Shown here piece by piece: positions 48,451 to 57,204 of a stretch of 64,000 nucleotides of DNA. The DNA comes from JAOUEA01 sp963719165. Its GTDB lineage: Bacteria > Actinomycetota > UBA4738 > HRBIN12. Position 1 is the first letter of the stretch; the number at the start of each line of letters is the position of its first letter. The translations under genes were made by a program, and so were the position numbers. The stretch covers positions 2,046,001-2,110,000 of the forward strand of contig CAVRAV010000001.1 in the NCBI GenBank assembly GCA_963719165.1. The letters run 5' to 3'. Below the pieces are notes generated by a model. That model saw only the letters and a list, made by a program, of their open reading frames with translations, did no database searches and was not told the DNA's origin.

Positions 48451-49230
48451 ATGATCGCCGAGACTGAACCCGAGCACGGCCGCGTCGCGTTGATCACCGG
48501 GGGCGGGGGCGGCATGGGGCGAGCCATCGCCGAGCGCCTCTTGGCCAAGGGTCATGTCGTCGTGCTCGCGGATCGCTCGCGCGAGGCACTCGACGACGCA
48601 ACCAGCGCCCTGGGAGACGTGAGCACGGTGGCGGCCGACGTCACCTCGGTGGCCGACTGCGAACGCATGGTGGCGACGGCCGTTCGCGTCGGTGGCCGGC
48701 TCGACGTGCTCGTCAACGCCGCAGGTGTCTGGGTCGAAGGCAACACGTGGGAGATGACCGAGGAGTCCTGGGACCGCGTCGTCGACGTCAACCTCAAAGG
48801 GACGTTCTTCGCGTGCCGCTATGCCATCCCCGAGCTGATGCCGGCGGAAGGATGCATCGTGAACATCTCCAGCGACAGCGGGTTGGGAGGCAATCCGGGT
48901 TGCGCGATCTACAACGCGTCCAAGTTCGGCGTGAACGGTCTCACGCGTTCCCTCGCCTTGGAGCTGGCGCCCCAGGGCGTTCGTGTGAACGCGGTCTGCC
49001 CCGGCGACGTCGATACACCGATGCTGGCGGCCCAGGCAAGGGACTTCGGTGGTGGTGACGAGGCGGCCTACCTGAGCGCCCTGCTCGCGAAGATGCCGCA
49101 GGCCGCGCGTGCGCGGTTCATCCGGCCTGAGGAAGTGGCGGCCCTGGTCGGATTCCTCGCATCCGAGGAGGCATCCCCCATCACCGGCGCGTGCATCCCC
49201 ATCGAGTGGGGCGTGCTCGCCGGCTACTGA
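48451..49230 (+). CDS. Short-chain dehydrogenase/reductase
   Basis: This 259-residue classical SDR has the nucleotide motif LITGGGGGMGRA, acidic residue after strand 2 (VLADRS, suggesting NAD preference), NAAGVW, the catalytic Ser in NISSDSG, YNASK and the PGDVDTPM loop. All catalytic residues are present. It is probably co-transcribed with the LLM oxidoreductase, so the two may act on one substrate, which is unknown. Confidence 0.92.
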   Translation: MIAETEPEHGRVALITGGGGGMGRAIAERLLAKGHVVVLADRSREALDDATSALGDVSTVAADVTSVADCERMVATAVRVGGRLDVLVNAAGVWVEGNTWEMTEESWDRVVDVNLKGTFFACRYAIPELMPAEGCIVNISSDSGLGGNPGCAIYNASKFGVNGLTRSLALELAPQGVRVNAVCPGDVDTPMLAAQARDFGGGDEAAYLSALLAKMPQAARARFIRPEEVAALVGFLASEEASPITGACIPIEWGVLAGY

Positions 49231-49262
49231 GCGTCGCATCCTTGCGACCAGGGCCGAGGCGT

Positions 49263-49568
49263 GTGAGCATCACGTCGATGCGTGCCGGTGGCGCCCTCGT
49301 GGTCGTCTGGGTCGCCTTCTTGGCGCTGTGGATCTGGGCGCTGGTCGACTGCATCCGCGTGCCCGACGATCGGTACTTCAAGTCGGGAACGAAGGTGATC
49401 TGGGTCATCGTCATCGTGCTGCTCGGCTTCATCGGGGCGATCATCTATTTGCTGGCGGGACGGCCGGATGCGGCCACTCGGGCCTCCTCGAAGACGGGTG
49501 GAGACGAAGCCGACCCCCCGCTGCCACCGGCGGTTCCACCGGGCTCGTTGCCCCCACCTCCTGCGTGA
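49263..49568 (+). CDS. Small membrane protein with PLDc_N-type two-helix domain
   Basis: This protein has 101 residues from GTG 49263 (ATG 49278 is also possible). Two TM helices (GGALVVVWVAFLALWIWALVDCI and VIWVIVIVLLGFIGAIIYLLAG, each read in parts) flank a short charged loop DDRYFKSGTK, the pattern of the PLDc_N domain (W-ALxDC...K..W...I...P.iG.i.Y). A Pro-rich tail follows. Such proteins lack phospholipase activity on their own and their role is unknown. Confidence 0.8.
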   Translation: MSITSMRAGGALVVVWVAFLALWIWALVDCIRVPDDRYFKSGTKVIWVIVIVLLGFIGAIIYLLAGRPDAATRASSKTGGDEADPPLPPAVPPGSLPPPPA

Positions 49569-49615
49569 CCGAGGATCGGGGCGGCAAGCGCCGCTGTTAG
49601 GCTTGGTTCGATCCC

Positions 49616-50842
49616 ATGGCCGAGTTCTCGATCGATCGCTTCGTCGACCGCTACGCGACTCGCACGGCCGGGATGTCGGCCTCGGAGGTTCGTGCGCTCT
49701 TCGCCGTGGCTTCGCGCCCCGAGGTGGTTTCGCTGGCTGGGGGCATGCCCTACGTCGAAGCCCTCCCATCCGGCGACATCCTCGACGTCATCCACGAGGT
49801 GTTCGACGAGTTCGGGTCGCGGGCGTTGCAGTACGGCGGAGGCCAAGGCGACCCGGGCTTGCGGGAGCGGATGGCCGGGTTGATGGCCGAAGAATCCGTT
49901 CCCGCGGACCCGGAGGACATGGTGATCACCTCCGGCGCCCAGCAGGCCCTGGACCTCACGGGCAAGATCTTCATCGACCCCGGCGATCTCGTGGCCGTGG
50001 AGGCGCCCGCCTACGTCGGGGCGCTCACGGCGTTCGGCGCCTACGAGCCTCGCTACCTCCAGATCGATCTCGACGAAGAGGGAATGATCGTCGATCAGCT
50101 GGAGGAGGCGTTCGTCCGCGGCGACCGGCCGAAGTTCGTCTATACCTGCCCGAACTTCGGCAACCCTTCCGGTATGACGTTATCATACTCACGACGCGAA
50201 CGCCTCGTGGCGCTGTGCCGGGAGGCCGCCGTGCCGATCATCGAGGACAACCCCTACGGCATGCTCCGGTTCGAGGGGGAACCGCTCCCGGCACTGCGGA
50301 CCCTCGACCCCGACAACGTGATCTACCTCGGTACGGTGTCGAAGGTCTTTTCCCCCGGCGTTCGCGTCGGGTGGGCGCTCGCGGAACAGTCGGTCGTGCA
50401 GCGCCTCATCCTGGCGAAGGAGGCGGCCGACCTGTGCGGCTCGTCCCTCAACATGTTGTTGACCGATCGCTATTTCGCGGGGGAGCGCTGGCGCGCGAAC
50501 CTCGCGACCCTGGTCGAGACGTACCGTGATCGTCGGGATGCGATGCTCGAGGCGCTCGGCGACGCGTTTCCTCCGGGGGCGGTCTGGACGAACCCCGCCG
50601 GAGGGTTCTACGTGTGGGTGACGCTCCCGTCATGGCTCGACGCGCGCGCGATGCTCGCGGCCGCCGTGGAACGTCGCGTCGCCTACGTCCCGGGCACCGC
50701 GTTCTACCCCGACCGGCGGGGTGGCAACCAGATGCGCCTAGCGTTCAGCTACCCCTCGCCCGAGCGGATCCACGAAGGTATCGGGCGTCTGGGCGAGCTG
50801 CTCAGCGACGAGGAGCGCCTCTATCGGAGCCTGCATCCATGA
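49616..50842 (+). CDS. PLP-dependent aminotransferase (class I, 2-aminoadipate/LysN type)
   Basis: This 408-residue fold-type I enzyme has SLAGGMPYVEALP, QYGGGQGDPGLRERMA, the cofactor segments TSGAQQALDL and IIEDNPYG, the PLP-binding Lys in LGTVSKVFSPGVRVGW and the C-terminal Arg in NQMRLAFSY. It lacks the N-terminal HTH of MocR regulators, so it is a plain enzyme. TAGGCT (49598-49603) is 12 nt upstream. It overlaps ddl (ATGA); supplying an amino acid for the wall is possible but unproven. Confidence 0.92.
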   Translation: MAEFSIDRFVDRYATRTAGMSASEVRALFAVASRPEVVSLAGGMPYVEALPSGDILDVIHEVFDEFGSRALQYGGGQGDPGLRERMAGLMAEESVPADPEDMVITSGAQQALDLTGKIFIDPGDLVAVEAPAYVGALTAFGAYEPRYLQIDLDEEGMIVDQLEEAFVRGDRPKFVYTCPNFGNPSGMTLSYSRRERLVALCREAAVPIIEDNPYGMLRFEGEPLPALRTLDPDNVIYLGTVSKVFSPGVRVGWALAEQSVVQRLILAKEAADLCGSSLNMLLTDRYFAGERWRANLATLVETYRDRRDAMLEALGDAFPPGAVWTNPAGGFYVWVTLPSWLDARAMLAAAVERRVAYVPGTAFYPDRRGGNQMRLAFSYPSPERIHEGIGRLGELLSDEERLYRSLHP

Positions 50843-51774
50843 GGGTGGCGGTCCTCGCGGGCGGTCGAACACCCGAGCGCGAGGTCTCGCTCAGGAGCGG
50901 ACACCGTGTGATGGCGTCGCTCAGAGGATCGGGAAACGAGGCTCGCTTGATCGACCCCGCCGAGTCCCCGCTCGTAGAGGCTCTGCGTTCGCTGGGGCCG
51001 GACGTGTGCTACCTCACGCTGCACGGAAAGGAGGGCGAGGACGGCACCATCCAGCGCCTGCTCGACCTCCTCCAGATCGCGTACACCGGCACGGCGGCCT
51101 TCGACTGCGAGGTGGCCTTCGACAAGGTCCTCGCCAAGGATGCGCTGGCGCGCGCGGGGGTCTCGACGCCGGCGTGGGTCACCATCGAGGGTTCGGCGCT
51201 GCGCGATCTTGGAGCTGGGGCGGCGCTCGACGTCGCCTTGGAGCGGATCGGACTGCCTTGTGTCGTCAAACCGTCGCGCAGCGGATCGGCGCTCGGCGTC
51301 GGGATCGTTGAGGATGCGGCCGACCTCCCGAACGCCGTCATGGCGGCCCTCGCGTTCAGCGGCGCCGCGATCGTCGAAGTGATGATCGAGGGCGCCGAGA
51401 TCGCGGCGGGACTCGTCGGTACGCCCCGCGAACCCTTGCCGTTGGTGGAGATCGAGCCCAAGAGCGGCCGCTACGACTACGCAGCCCGCTACACGGCCGG
51501 TGCCACAGAGTATTTCGCCCCCGCACGTCTTCCCGCGGACGCCGCCGACGCGTGCGCCGTCGAGGCGCTTCGCGCTGCCGACGCGCTCGGGACCCGGGAC
51601 GTCACACGGGTCGATCTCATCGTGGACGGCGAGGGGATCCCTTGGGTCCTCGAGGTGAACGTCTCCCCGGGGATGACCGAGACGAGCTTGCTCCCGTTGG
51701 CCGCGCGTGCAGCGGGGATGGCGCTCGACGAGCTGTGTGACCGCGTCCTACGGTCGGCCGCCGCCCGAGCCTGA
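50839..51774 (+). CDS. ddl: D-alanine--D-alanine ligase family protein
   Basis: This 311-residue ATP-grasp enzyme has VAVLAGGRTPEREVSLRSG, LTLHGKEGEDGTIQ, YTGTAAFDCEVAFDKVLAK in parts, CVVKPSRSGSALGVG and the metal-binding end WVLEVNVSPGMTETSLLP. Typical Ddl has GRFGEDG at the HGKEGEDG loop and 300-370 residues, so this is a complete short ligase that makes the peptidoglycan dipeptide. It is translationally coupled to the aminotransferase and converges with parB. Confidence 0.92.
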   Translation: MRVAVLAGGRTPEREVSLRSGHRVMASLRGSGNEARLIDPAESPLVEALRSLGPDVCYLTLHGKEGEDGTIQRLLDLLQIAYTGTAAFDCEVAFDKVLAKDALARAGVSTPAWVTIEGSALRDLGAGAALDVALERIGLPCVVKPSRSGSALGVGIVEDAADLPNAVMAALAFSGAAIVEVMIEGAEIAAGLVGTPREPLPLVEIEPKSGRYDYAARYTAGATEYFAPARLPADAADACAVEALRAADALGTRDVTRVDLIVDGEGIPWVLEVNVSPGMTETSLLPLAARAAGMALDELCDRVLRSAAARA

Positions 51775-51779
51775 GGACG

Positions 51780-52673
51780 TCAGTCGGGAGAGAGGCCGGG
51801 TCCCGAACCCACGATCTCGGAGACGATGCGCTCCAGATCGTCGGCGGAGCCGAACTCGATGATGACCCGGCCCCGCTTCTTCCCCATCTGGATCTGGACG
51901 CGGGTCGCAAGTTGTTCTGACAGGATCTCCTCGACCTCGCCCAAGCCCACCTCGGTGGAACCCCCGGGCTCGCCGGCGCGCTTGGCTTGTTTCTCTGAAG
52001 GGCTATCCACGTAGCGTCGCACGAGCTCTTCGGTCTCGCGGACCGACAGATCCTCGGCGGCGATCCGCAAGGCCAGAGCGTTCTGCGCATCGGCATCCCC
52101 CAGGCTCAGCAGGGCTCGGGCATGTCCGGACTGGATCTTCCCATCGGAGAGCAGCTGCTGAGAATCGAGCGGAAGCTGCAGGAGGCGGATCGTGTTCGCG
52201 ATGTGCGAGCGGGACACGCCCACCCGTTCCGCAAGCTCCTCCTGTTTCAGCCCGAGCTCCTCGAGCAACTGGCGGAACGCTTCGGCGAGCTCGATCGGGC
52301 CCAGATCCTGACGATGGATGTTCTCGATGAGCGCCTCGCGGAGCAGGTCTGCATCGTTGGTGTCGCGCAGGACCGCCGGGACGGTGGCGAGGCCGGCAAC
52401 CTTCGCCGCACGGAGTCGGCGCTCCCCCGCCACGAGCTCGAAGCCGTGTTCAGCTCGACGAATCACGATGGGCTGCAAGATGCCCACCTCGCGGATCGAC
52501 GCGGCGAGGGCGCCGATCTCTTCTGTGTCCCAGCGCGTGCGCGGCTGCTTTGGGTTCGGCGCGATCGCGTTGACGGGCGCCTCGATCAATCCCGATCCCG
52601 CCTCGCCGGCCTCAGGCGCGCCGGGGATCAGCGCGGATAGCCCTCGACCCAGCCCGCCTCGTTTCGACATCAC
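51780..52673 (-). CDS. parB: Chromosome-partitioning protein ParB
   Basis: This 297-residue protein has the N-terminal ParA-interacting segment KRGGLGRGLSALIP, the CTPase/ParB domain (NPKQPRTRWD, LQPIVIRRAEHGFELVAGERRLRAAK in parts, LIENIHRQDLGPIELAEAF in parts), the HTH (LAERVGVSRSHIANTIRLL) and a C-terminal dimer domain. It loads on the parS site inside rsmG 2.2 kb away. The GTG start overlaps the parA stop; ATG 52670 is an equal alternative. Confidence 0.96.
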   Translation of the reverse strand: MMSKRGGLGRGLSALIPGAPEAGEAGSGLIEAPVNAIAPNPKQPRTRWDTEEIGALAASIREVGILQPIVIRRAEHGFELVAGERRLRAAKVAGLATVPAVLRDTNDADLLREALIENIHRQDLGPIELAEAFRQLLEELGLKQEELAERVGVSRSHIANTIRLLQLPLDSQQLLSDGKIQSGHARALLSLGDADAQNALALRIAAEDLSVRETEELVRRYVDSPSEKQAKRAGEPGGSTEVGLGEVEEILSEQLATRVQIQMGKKRGRVIIEFGSADDLERIVSEIVGSGPGLSPD

Positions 52674-54199
52674 TCGCCTCCCTTACGGAACAGTCGCCAT
52701 CGACGCTTGGGCTCCCCGTTCTCGTCCTCGAGCGTGGCCCCGATGTCGGCGACCGCCTGCTGGGGGGTCGCCTCGGCGGGGTCGTGGCCCGTGGGCCTTG
52801 CGGGGGAGGGCACCGGCAGGTCGGTCTCCTCGTCGATGACTACCACCCGTCGTTCGGGAAGGTGTCCGGGTGGGGCGGGGGATGAAGGCGGCTGGATCCG
52901 GGGAGCCGGGGTTGCCGGCTCGTCCACCTCATCCCACAGTTCGTCCTCTCCGGTCCCCGGGTCGGATGCGGGATCGGGGCGGGACCCAGGCGCGCCCGCC
53001 GATTCGATCGGGGGGGACACCGACTCGCCGAGGTCGTCCTCGGGCTCCGCGTGGTCCACGGCGGCGCCGGCCGCCTCGCTCACTTCCTCCGCCGCGGCCT
53101 CCGACTCGAGTTCGTCCTCCACCTCCGTCGTGCCGAGGGCGTGTATCTCGTCGCCGGCTTCGGCCTCGATCGCGTGCACGGTCGGGACCTCGTCGAGTTC
53201 CTCCTCCTCCGGCGCGCCTCGGGCGAGGTGGTTGTCCGCCGCGGGGATCACGACCGTCGGCAAGTCCTCGTAGTTGGGCATCGGCTCGGGCGGCGGCGGG
53301 CGAACGGCCACCTCCCGGGCCAGCTCTCGGTAACTCTCCGCCCCCTTCGATCGGGGGTCGTAGACCGTGATGGGCTGGCCGTACCCGGGGGCCTCCGACA
53401 GCCGGACGGTCCGGGGGATGATCACGTCGTAGACGAGATCATCGAAGTAGTTGCGCACCTCCTGGACCACCTGCTCCGACAGCTTGGTGCGGGGGTCGAA
53501 CATCGTCATCACGATGCCGCTCAGGCGAAGGTCCGGGTTGATGTTCTGCTGAACGAGCGAGACGTTGCGCAGGAGCTGCCCCAATCCCTCCAGCGCGTAG
53601 TACTCGCACTGGATGGGCACGATGAGCTCCTCAGCGGCGGTAAGCGCGTTGACCGTGAGGAGCCCCAGCGAGGGCGGGCAGTCCATGAGGATGAAGTCAT
53701 ACATACCCTCCCGCACGTCCCCCAATGCCTTCTTCAGACGGCTCTCGCGCGAGAACTGACTGACCAATTCGATCTCCGCCCCGGCCAGGTCGATGGTCGA
53801 GGGGATCGCGTGGAGACGCTCCACGGGCGTCTTCACGATCGCCTCCGTAACCGGCGCCTCGGCAACCACGACGTCGTAGACGGTGATCTCTCGGGCTTCG
53901 TGGCGGATCCCCATCCCGGTGGACGCGTTTCCCTGGGGGTCCAGGTCGACGACGAGGACCCGGTACCCGAGTTCGGCAAGGGCGGCGCCCAGGCTGACCG
54001 CCGTGGTGGATTTCCCGACGCCGCCCTTCTGATTCGCGATGGCGATGATCCGTGCCGCCCCGGGCGTCTCGGGGACCACCGGCTGGGCTTTGCGCTTGGT
54101 CCGCCGGGCCTTGGCGGGCGCCGACGCTCCGCCCTTCGAGGGGGAAGGCGAGGGACTGGAACGTTGGGCGGCGCTGGCGCCGGATGGGGCGGTGGTCAC
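52670..54199 (-). CDS. parA: Chromosome-partitioning ATPase ParA with long acidic C-terminal tail
   Basis: This 509-residue protein has a deviant Walker A IANQKGGVGKST, DLDPQGNASTG and FILMDCPPSLGLLT, showing a normal ParA ATPase through about residue 320. A further ~190 residues rich in Glu, Asp, Ala and Pro (for example EEEELDEVPTV, EVEDELESEAAAEEV) are absent from usual ParA proteins (about 300 residues) and end in a basic RRWRLFRKGGE. The start is GTG 54199, preceded by TATCAT (54214-54209). The tail may dock to a cell-pole scaffold. Confidence 0.93.
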   Translation of the reverse strand: MTTAPSGASAAQRSSPSPSPSKGGASAPAKARRTKRKAQPVVPETPGAARIIAIANQKGGVGKSTTAVSLGAALAELGYRVLVVDLDPQGNASTGMGIRHEAREITVYDVVVAEAPVTEAIVKTPVERLHAIPSTIDLAGAEIELVSQFSRESRLKKALGDVREGMYDFILMDCPPSLGLLTVNALTAAEELIVPIQCEYYALEGLGQLLRNVSLVQQNINPDLRLSGIVMTMFDPRTKLSEQVVQEVRNYFDDLVYDVIIPRTVRLSEAPGYGQPITVYDPRSKGAESYRELAREVAVRPPPPEPMPNYEDLPTVVIPAADNHLARGAPEEEELDEVPTVHAIEAEAGDEIHALGTTEVEDELESEAAAEEVSEAAGAAVDHAEPEDDLGESVSPPIESAGAPGSRPDPASDPGTGEDELWDEVDEPATPAPRIQPPSSPAPPGHLPERRVVVIDEETDLPVPSPARPTGHDPAEATPQQAVADIGATLEDENGEPKRRWRLFRKGGE

Positions 54200-54281
54200 T
54201 GCGGGGTCATGATAGCGACCGCCTCGGACCATGCAAGCCAAACGGGGGAAAACGAGCTCCGCTCCCGCCGGAGACGAGGTT

Positions 54282-54899
54282 CTAGGGACGACGCAACTCG
54301 ACCAGCTCGCCCGCCCTGGGAAGCCCCTCGGAGCGATGGATCACGGCGGTGAGGCCCTCGGGTACGTCCCGGCCGGCGTCGAAGGTTCGGCCGGCCCAGT
54401 AGATCAGCCGACCTTCATCGGCCAGCAACCGCTCCGACGCAACCCAGGCCTCGGGCAACGGGGCGAAGGCCCTCGCGAAGCACACGTCCCGCCGTTGTCG
54501 AAGGGTCTCCGCCCGTCGGGCGTAGACCTGGACCCGACTCAGGCCGAGCTCCTCAACGGCGCTTCGGAGGAAGACGGCCCGGTTCCGCCGGACCTCCACG
54601 AGGGTCAGCTCGAGCTCAGGGCGAACGATGGCGAGCACGACACCCGGGAGACCGCCGCCGGAACCGAGGTCGTATCCCAACCGGGTAGCGACGTCGAGGA
54701 GGGGCGCGGCGCGCAGGCTGTCGAGGATGTGCCGCTCGCGGATGCGGGTCAGGTCGTTTCGAGCCACGAGCCCCATCGGTCCGCCGCGTTCGATGAGCAG
54801 CCGCTCGTAGACGCCGAGCCGCTCAACTGCCACCGGCGACAGGGGAACACCCGCCCGCTCGCCGCCTTCTACCCAACCCTCATGTTTCACGTGAAACAT
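54282..54899 (-). CDS. rsmG: 16S rRNA (guanine527-N7)-methyltransferase
   Basis: This 205-residue AdoMet-dependent enzyme (GidB) has GLVARNDLTRIRERHILDSL in parts, the AdoMet-binding DLGSGGGLPGVVLAI, LTLVEVRRNRAVFL and ARAFAPLPE. The start ATG 54899 is followed at once by FHVKH, encoded by the perfect parS palindrome. Start choice is supported by that common arrangement in actinobacteria. Confidence 0.95.
   Translation of the reverse strand: MFHVKHEGWVEGGERAGVPLSPVAVERLGVYERLLIERGGPMGLVARNDLTRIRERHILDSLRAAPLLDVATRLGYDLGSGGGLPGVVLAIVRPELELTLVEVRRNRAVFLRSAVEELGLSRVQVYARRAETLRQRRDVCFARAFAPLPEAWVASERLLADEGRLIYWAGRTFDAGRDVPEGLTAVIHRSEGLPRAGELVELRRP
54883..54898. other. parS centromere site
   Basis: TGTTTCACGTGAAACA is a perfect 16-bp match to the bacterial parS consensus and a perfect palindrome. 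It lies within codons 1-6 of rsmG and is the only copy noticed in the window. ParB loads here to organise the origin region. Confidence 0.96.
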
Positions 54900-54974
54900 G
54901 GCTCCGAGCCTGATGATCCCGATCCGGCCACTCCGCCGTGCTCGAAGATCGCCGTTCGACGGGCCACGGCCTCG

Positions 54975-55610
54975 TTAGACGGCGCGGATGACCACGTAGC
55001 GGTTCGGGTCCTCGCCACGCGAACTCGTATCGACCCCGGAAACCTCCGCGACGGCGTCGTGGACGAGCTTTCGTTCGTAGGAGTTCATGGCCTCGAGGTC
55101 TTCTTCGCCACCGTCGCGGGCGACGCGCTCGGCAACCGCTCGCGCGTGCTCGGCGAGGCGCTCATCCCGTCGCTTGCGGTAGTCCCCCACGTCCACGATC
55201 ACCCGGATACGCTGATCCAGCCGCCTCCCGATCGCCATGCGCGCCAATTCCTGGATCGCCTCCAGGGTCTGACCGTGCCGTCCGATCAGGAGCGACATGT
55301 CGTCTTCGGGCCCGTCGACGATATCCACGTACAGCTGATCTCCGTGTCGGACCGGCTCCGCGATCGCGTCGATGTCCATCCTCGCAAGCATCTCGTCGAC
55401 GAAGTCGGCCACCGCGTCGGCCTGGGCCTCGAGGTCCTCCGCGTCCAGCACCGTCTCGGGGGCGCTGATGCGAACCCGCGCCTCGCCGGAGTCCTCCCCT
55501 GCCTCGAGGACCTCGATCTCCGCGTCCTCGCGGTCGACGCCGAGCGCTGCGAGCGCCGCCTCGACGGCCTCGTCTACCGTTGGAGCGCTTCGTTCAACTC
55601 GCCGAACCAT
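54975..55610 (-). CDS. jag: Jag/KhpB-type KH-R3H RNA-binding protein
   Basis: This 211-residue protein has a Jag N-domain-like start (VDEAVEAALAALGVDREDAEIEVLE in parts), a KH domain with GRHGQTLEAIQELARMAIGRRL in parts and a C-terminal R3H domain (MNSYERKLVHDAVAEV, SRGEDPNRYVVI). It is the RNA-binding protein always encoded beside yidC and rnpA. ATG 55610 lies 17 nt inside the yidC end; GTG 55607 is possible. Confidence 0.93.
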   Translation of the reverse strand: MVRRVERSAPTVDEAVEAALAALGVDREDAEIEVLEAGEDSGEARVRISAPETVLDAEDLEAQADAVADFVDEMLARMDIDAIAEPVRHGDQLYVDIVDGPEDDMSLLIGRHGQTLEAIQELARMAIGRRLDQRIRVIVDVGDYRKRRDERLAEHARAVAERVARDGGEEDLEAMNSYERKLVHDAVAEVSGVDTSSRGEDPNRYVVIRAV

Positions 55611-56871
55611 CGCCGCCGCCTCCCGGGCGCTTCTTGGGCCGTGCGCCCTTCCCGTTGCCATCCTTCGGTTCAGCACCGTCGGGGTTCCCCTTGGGGGTGC
55701 GGCTCTTGGGATCGCCCGCAGCTCCCGACGCCCCGCCCTTCGAACCGGCCTTGTTGCCTCCTGTATTCGGCTTGCGCCGAGGCCCCGAGGGCCGTGGGGG
55801 AGAGCTGCTCGGCTTCCCTGATTTCGGTTGGGGCTTCGCCGTCTTGGGGTCCTCCGTGCGTTGTTGTTGCTCCAACATCCGGGCCATGAAGCCCTTCTTC
55901 TCCGGCTCATTTGCCTTGGCCGCGTTCTTGGCCCGCTGTTCGGCCATCCTGCGCTCCAGCGCATCGGGACCGATATGCCCAGCCCGCATCAGCAGCGACT
56001 GCTGGCCGATCTGGAACCCGTTGGACACGGTCCAATACAAGACGAGGCCCGCCGGGAACGTGAACCCAAAGATCCCGAACATCAGCGGCATGAACTTCAG
56101 GAGCTGCTGTTGCTGGCTCGAGCCCGCGTTCTGGGGGGCGGCCTTCGTCATCTGTCGCTGCTGGTAGAAGGTCGTTGCGATCATGAGGATCAGGAGCAGG
56201 AAGTAGGGGACCTTGTCGACCGGCGCATCTCCGCAGTTGAGGGTGGAGCGCGACGTGACGTTCGGAAGCAGCTCGTTGTCGGTGCCGTTGAGGAGGGGAC
56301 GATCCGGCTGCACGGGCTGCTTGGCCGTGTCGTTCAGCACGGCGGTCGTTCCGGACTGGCCTGCGGAACATTGGAGGTTGACGAAGATCACGCCGGTGTT
56401 CTCGTGCTCGATGACGTCGAAGAAGAGCTGGCTGCTGACCGGAAGGTGGTTGTTCTTGACGACGTATGCCGCCTGCCCCGCAGAGTCGGTGGTGGGCTCG
56501 AGCGTGGGCATGCGGATCACGGCGTACATCGCGATCAGGACCGGGAACTGCAGCAGGAGGGGGAGGCACCCCCCGAGCGGGTTGACCCCTGCCTCCTTGT
56601 ACAGCTTCATCGTCTCTTCCTGGATCTTCGCCTTGTTCCCCTTGTACTTCTTCTGGAGCTCCTTGATCTTGGGCTGGATAGCCTGCATGTGCTGCATCGA
56701 CTTGATCTGCTTGATCCCGAGCGGCACCAACAGGAACTTGATCAGCAGGGTCAGGATGATGATCGCGACGCCATAGTTCGGGACGAACCGATAGATGGTT
56801 GCGAGCACCCATCCAAGCGCATCGAGCAGGGTTTGGAAGAGGGGAGAAACGATGGGGATGGAGCCGAGCAT
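55594..56871 (-). CDS. yidC: Membrane protein insertase YidC
   Basis: This 425-residue insertase has the first TM (YGVAIIILTLLIKFLLVPLG), the cytosolic loop KIKELQKKYKGNKAKIQEETMKLY in parts, PLGGCLPLLLQFPVLIAMYAVI in parts and the final TMs near FMPLMFGIFGFTFPAGLVLYW. The hydrophilic-groove Arg is likely the one in IRMP. A ~150-residue external loop and a ~115-residue basic Lys/Gly/Pro-rich cytosolic tail are seen; such tails help bind ribosomes. It starts directly after yidD. Confidence 0.95.
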   Translation of the reverse strand: MLGSIPIVSPLFQTLLDALGWVLATIYRFVPNYGVAIIILTLLIKFLLVPLGIKQIKSMQHMQAIQPKIKELQKKYKGNKAKIQEETMKLYKEAGVNPLGGCLPLLLQFPVLIAMYAVIRMPTLEPTTDSAGQAAYVVKNNHLPVSSQLFFDVIEHENTGVIFVNLQCSAGQSGTTAVLNDTAKQPVQPDRPLLNGTDNELLPNVTSRSTLNCGDAPVDKVPYFLLLILMIATTFYQQRQMTKAAPQNAGSSQQQQLLKFMPLMFGIFGFTFPAGLVLYWTVSNGFQIGQQSLLMRAGHIGPDALERRMAEQRAKNAAKANEPEKKGFMARMLEQQQRTEDPKTAKPQPKSGKPSSSPPRPSGPRRKPNTGGNKAGSKGGASGAAGDPKSRTPKGNPDGAEPKDGNGKGARPKKRPGGGGDGSAS

Positions 56872-57204
56872 CTAGGCGCGAGCCTCCTCGCCCGGTGAGC
56901 CGGGAGCGGAGCGAGGGACGCCCGTTCTTTGTAGGATATCATCATACGCAGCCCTCGGGACGTGGTCGATCCCCCCCGCGCCGTATGGATTGCAGCGCAG
57001 GATCCGCCACAGGGCCATCGCGGATCCCCGGAGAGCGCCGTGGGCGCGGATCGCCTCCTCGCCGTAGCGGGAACAGGTGGGGTAGAAGCGACACTGCCCG
57101 CCGAGCCAACCGGAGAGCGTTGCCCGATAGAGCCGGATCCCCGCCAGGAGAGCTCCGCGCACAGGCGTCCCGAGCGTCCAGGCGGCGCGACGTAGGGCGT
57201 TCAC
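56872..57204 (-). CDS. yidD: Membrane protein insertion efficiency factor YidD
   Basis: This 110-residue small basic protein has the family core LLAGIRLYRATLSGWLGGQCRFYPTCSRYGEEAI in parts (two Cys) and HGALRGSAMALWRILRCNPYGAGGIDHVP in parts. The start GTG 57204 overlaps the rnpA stop (GTGA). It is thought to aid YidC-dependent insertion at the membrane. Confidence 0.95.
   Translation of the reverse strand: MNALRRAAWTLGTPVRGALLAGIRLYRATLSGWLGGQCRFYPTCSRYGEEAIRAHGALRGSAMALWRILRCNPYGAGGIDHVPRAAYDDILQRTGVPRSAPGSPGEEARA

Noticed and set aside
47470..49239. 589-codon minus-strand frame opposite the oxidoreductase and SDR genes
   Set aside because: It covers two clear plus-strand enzymes and shows no family motif.
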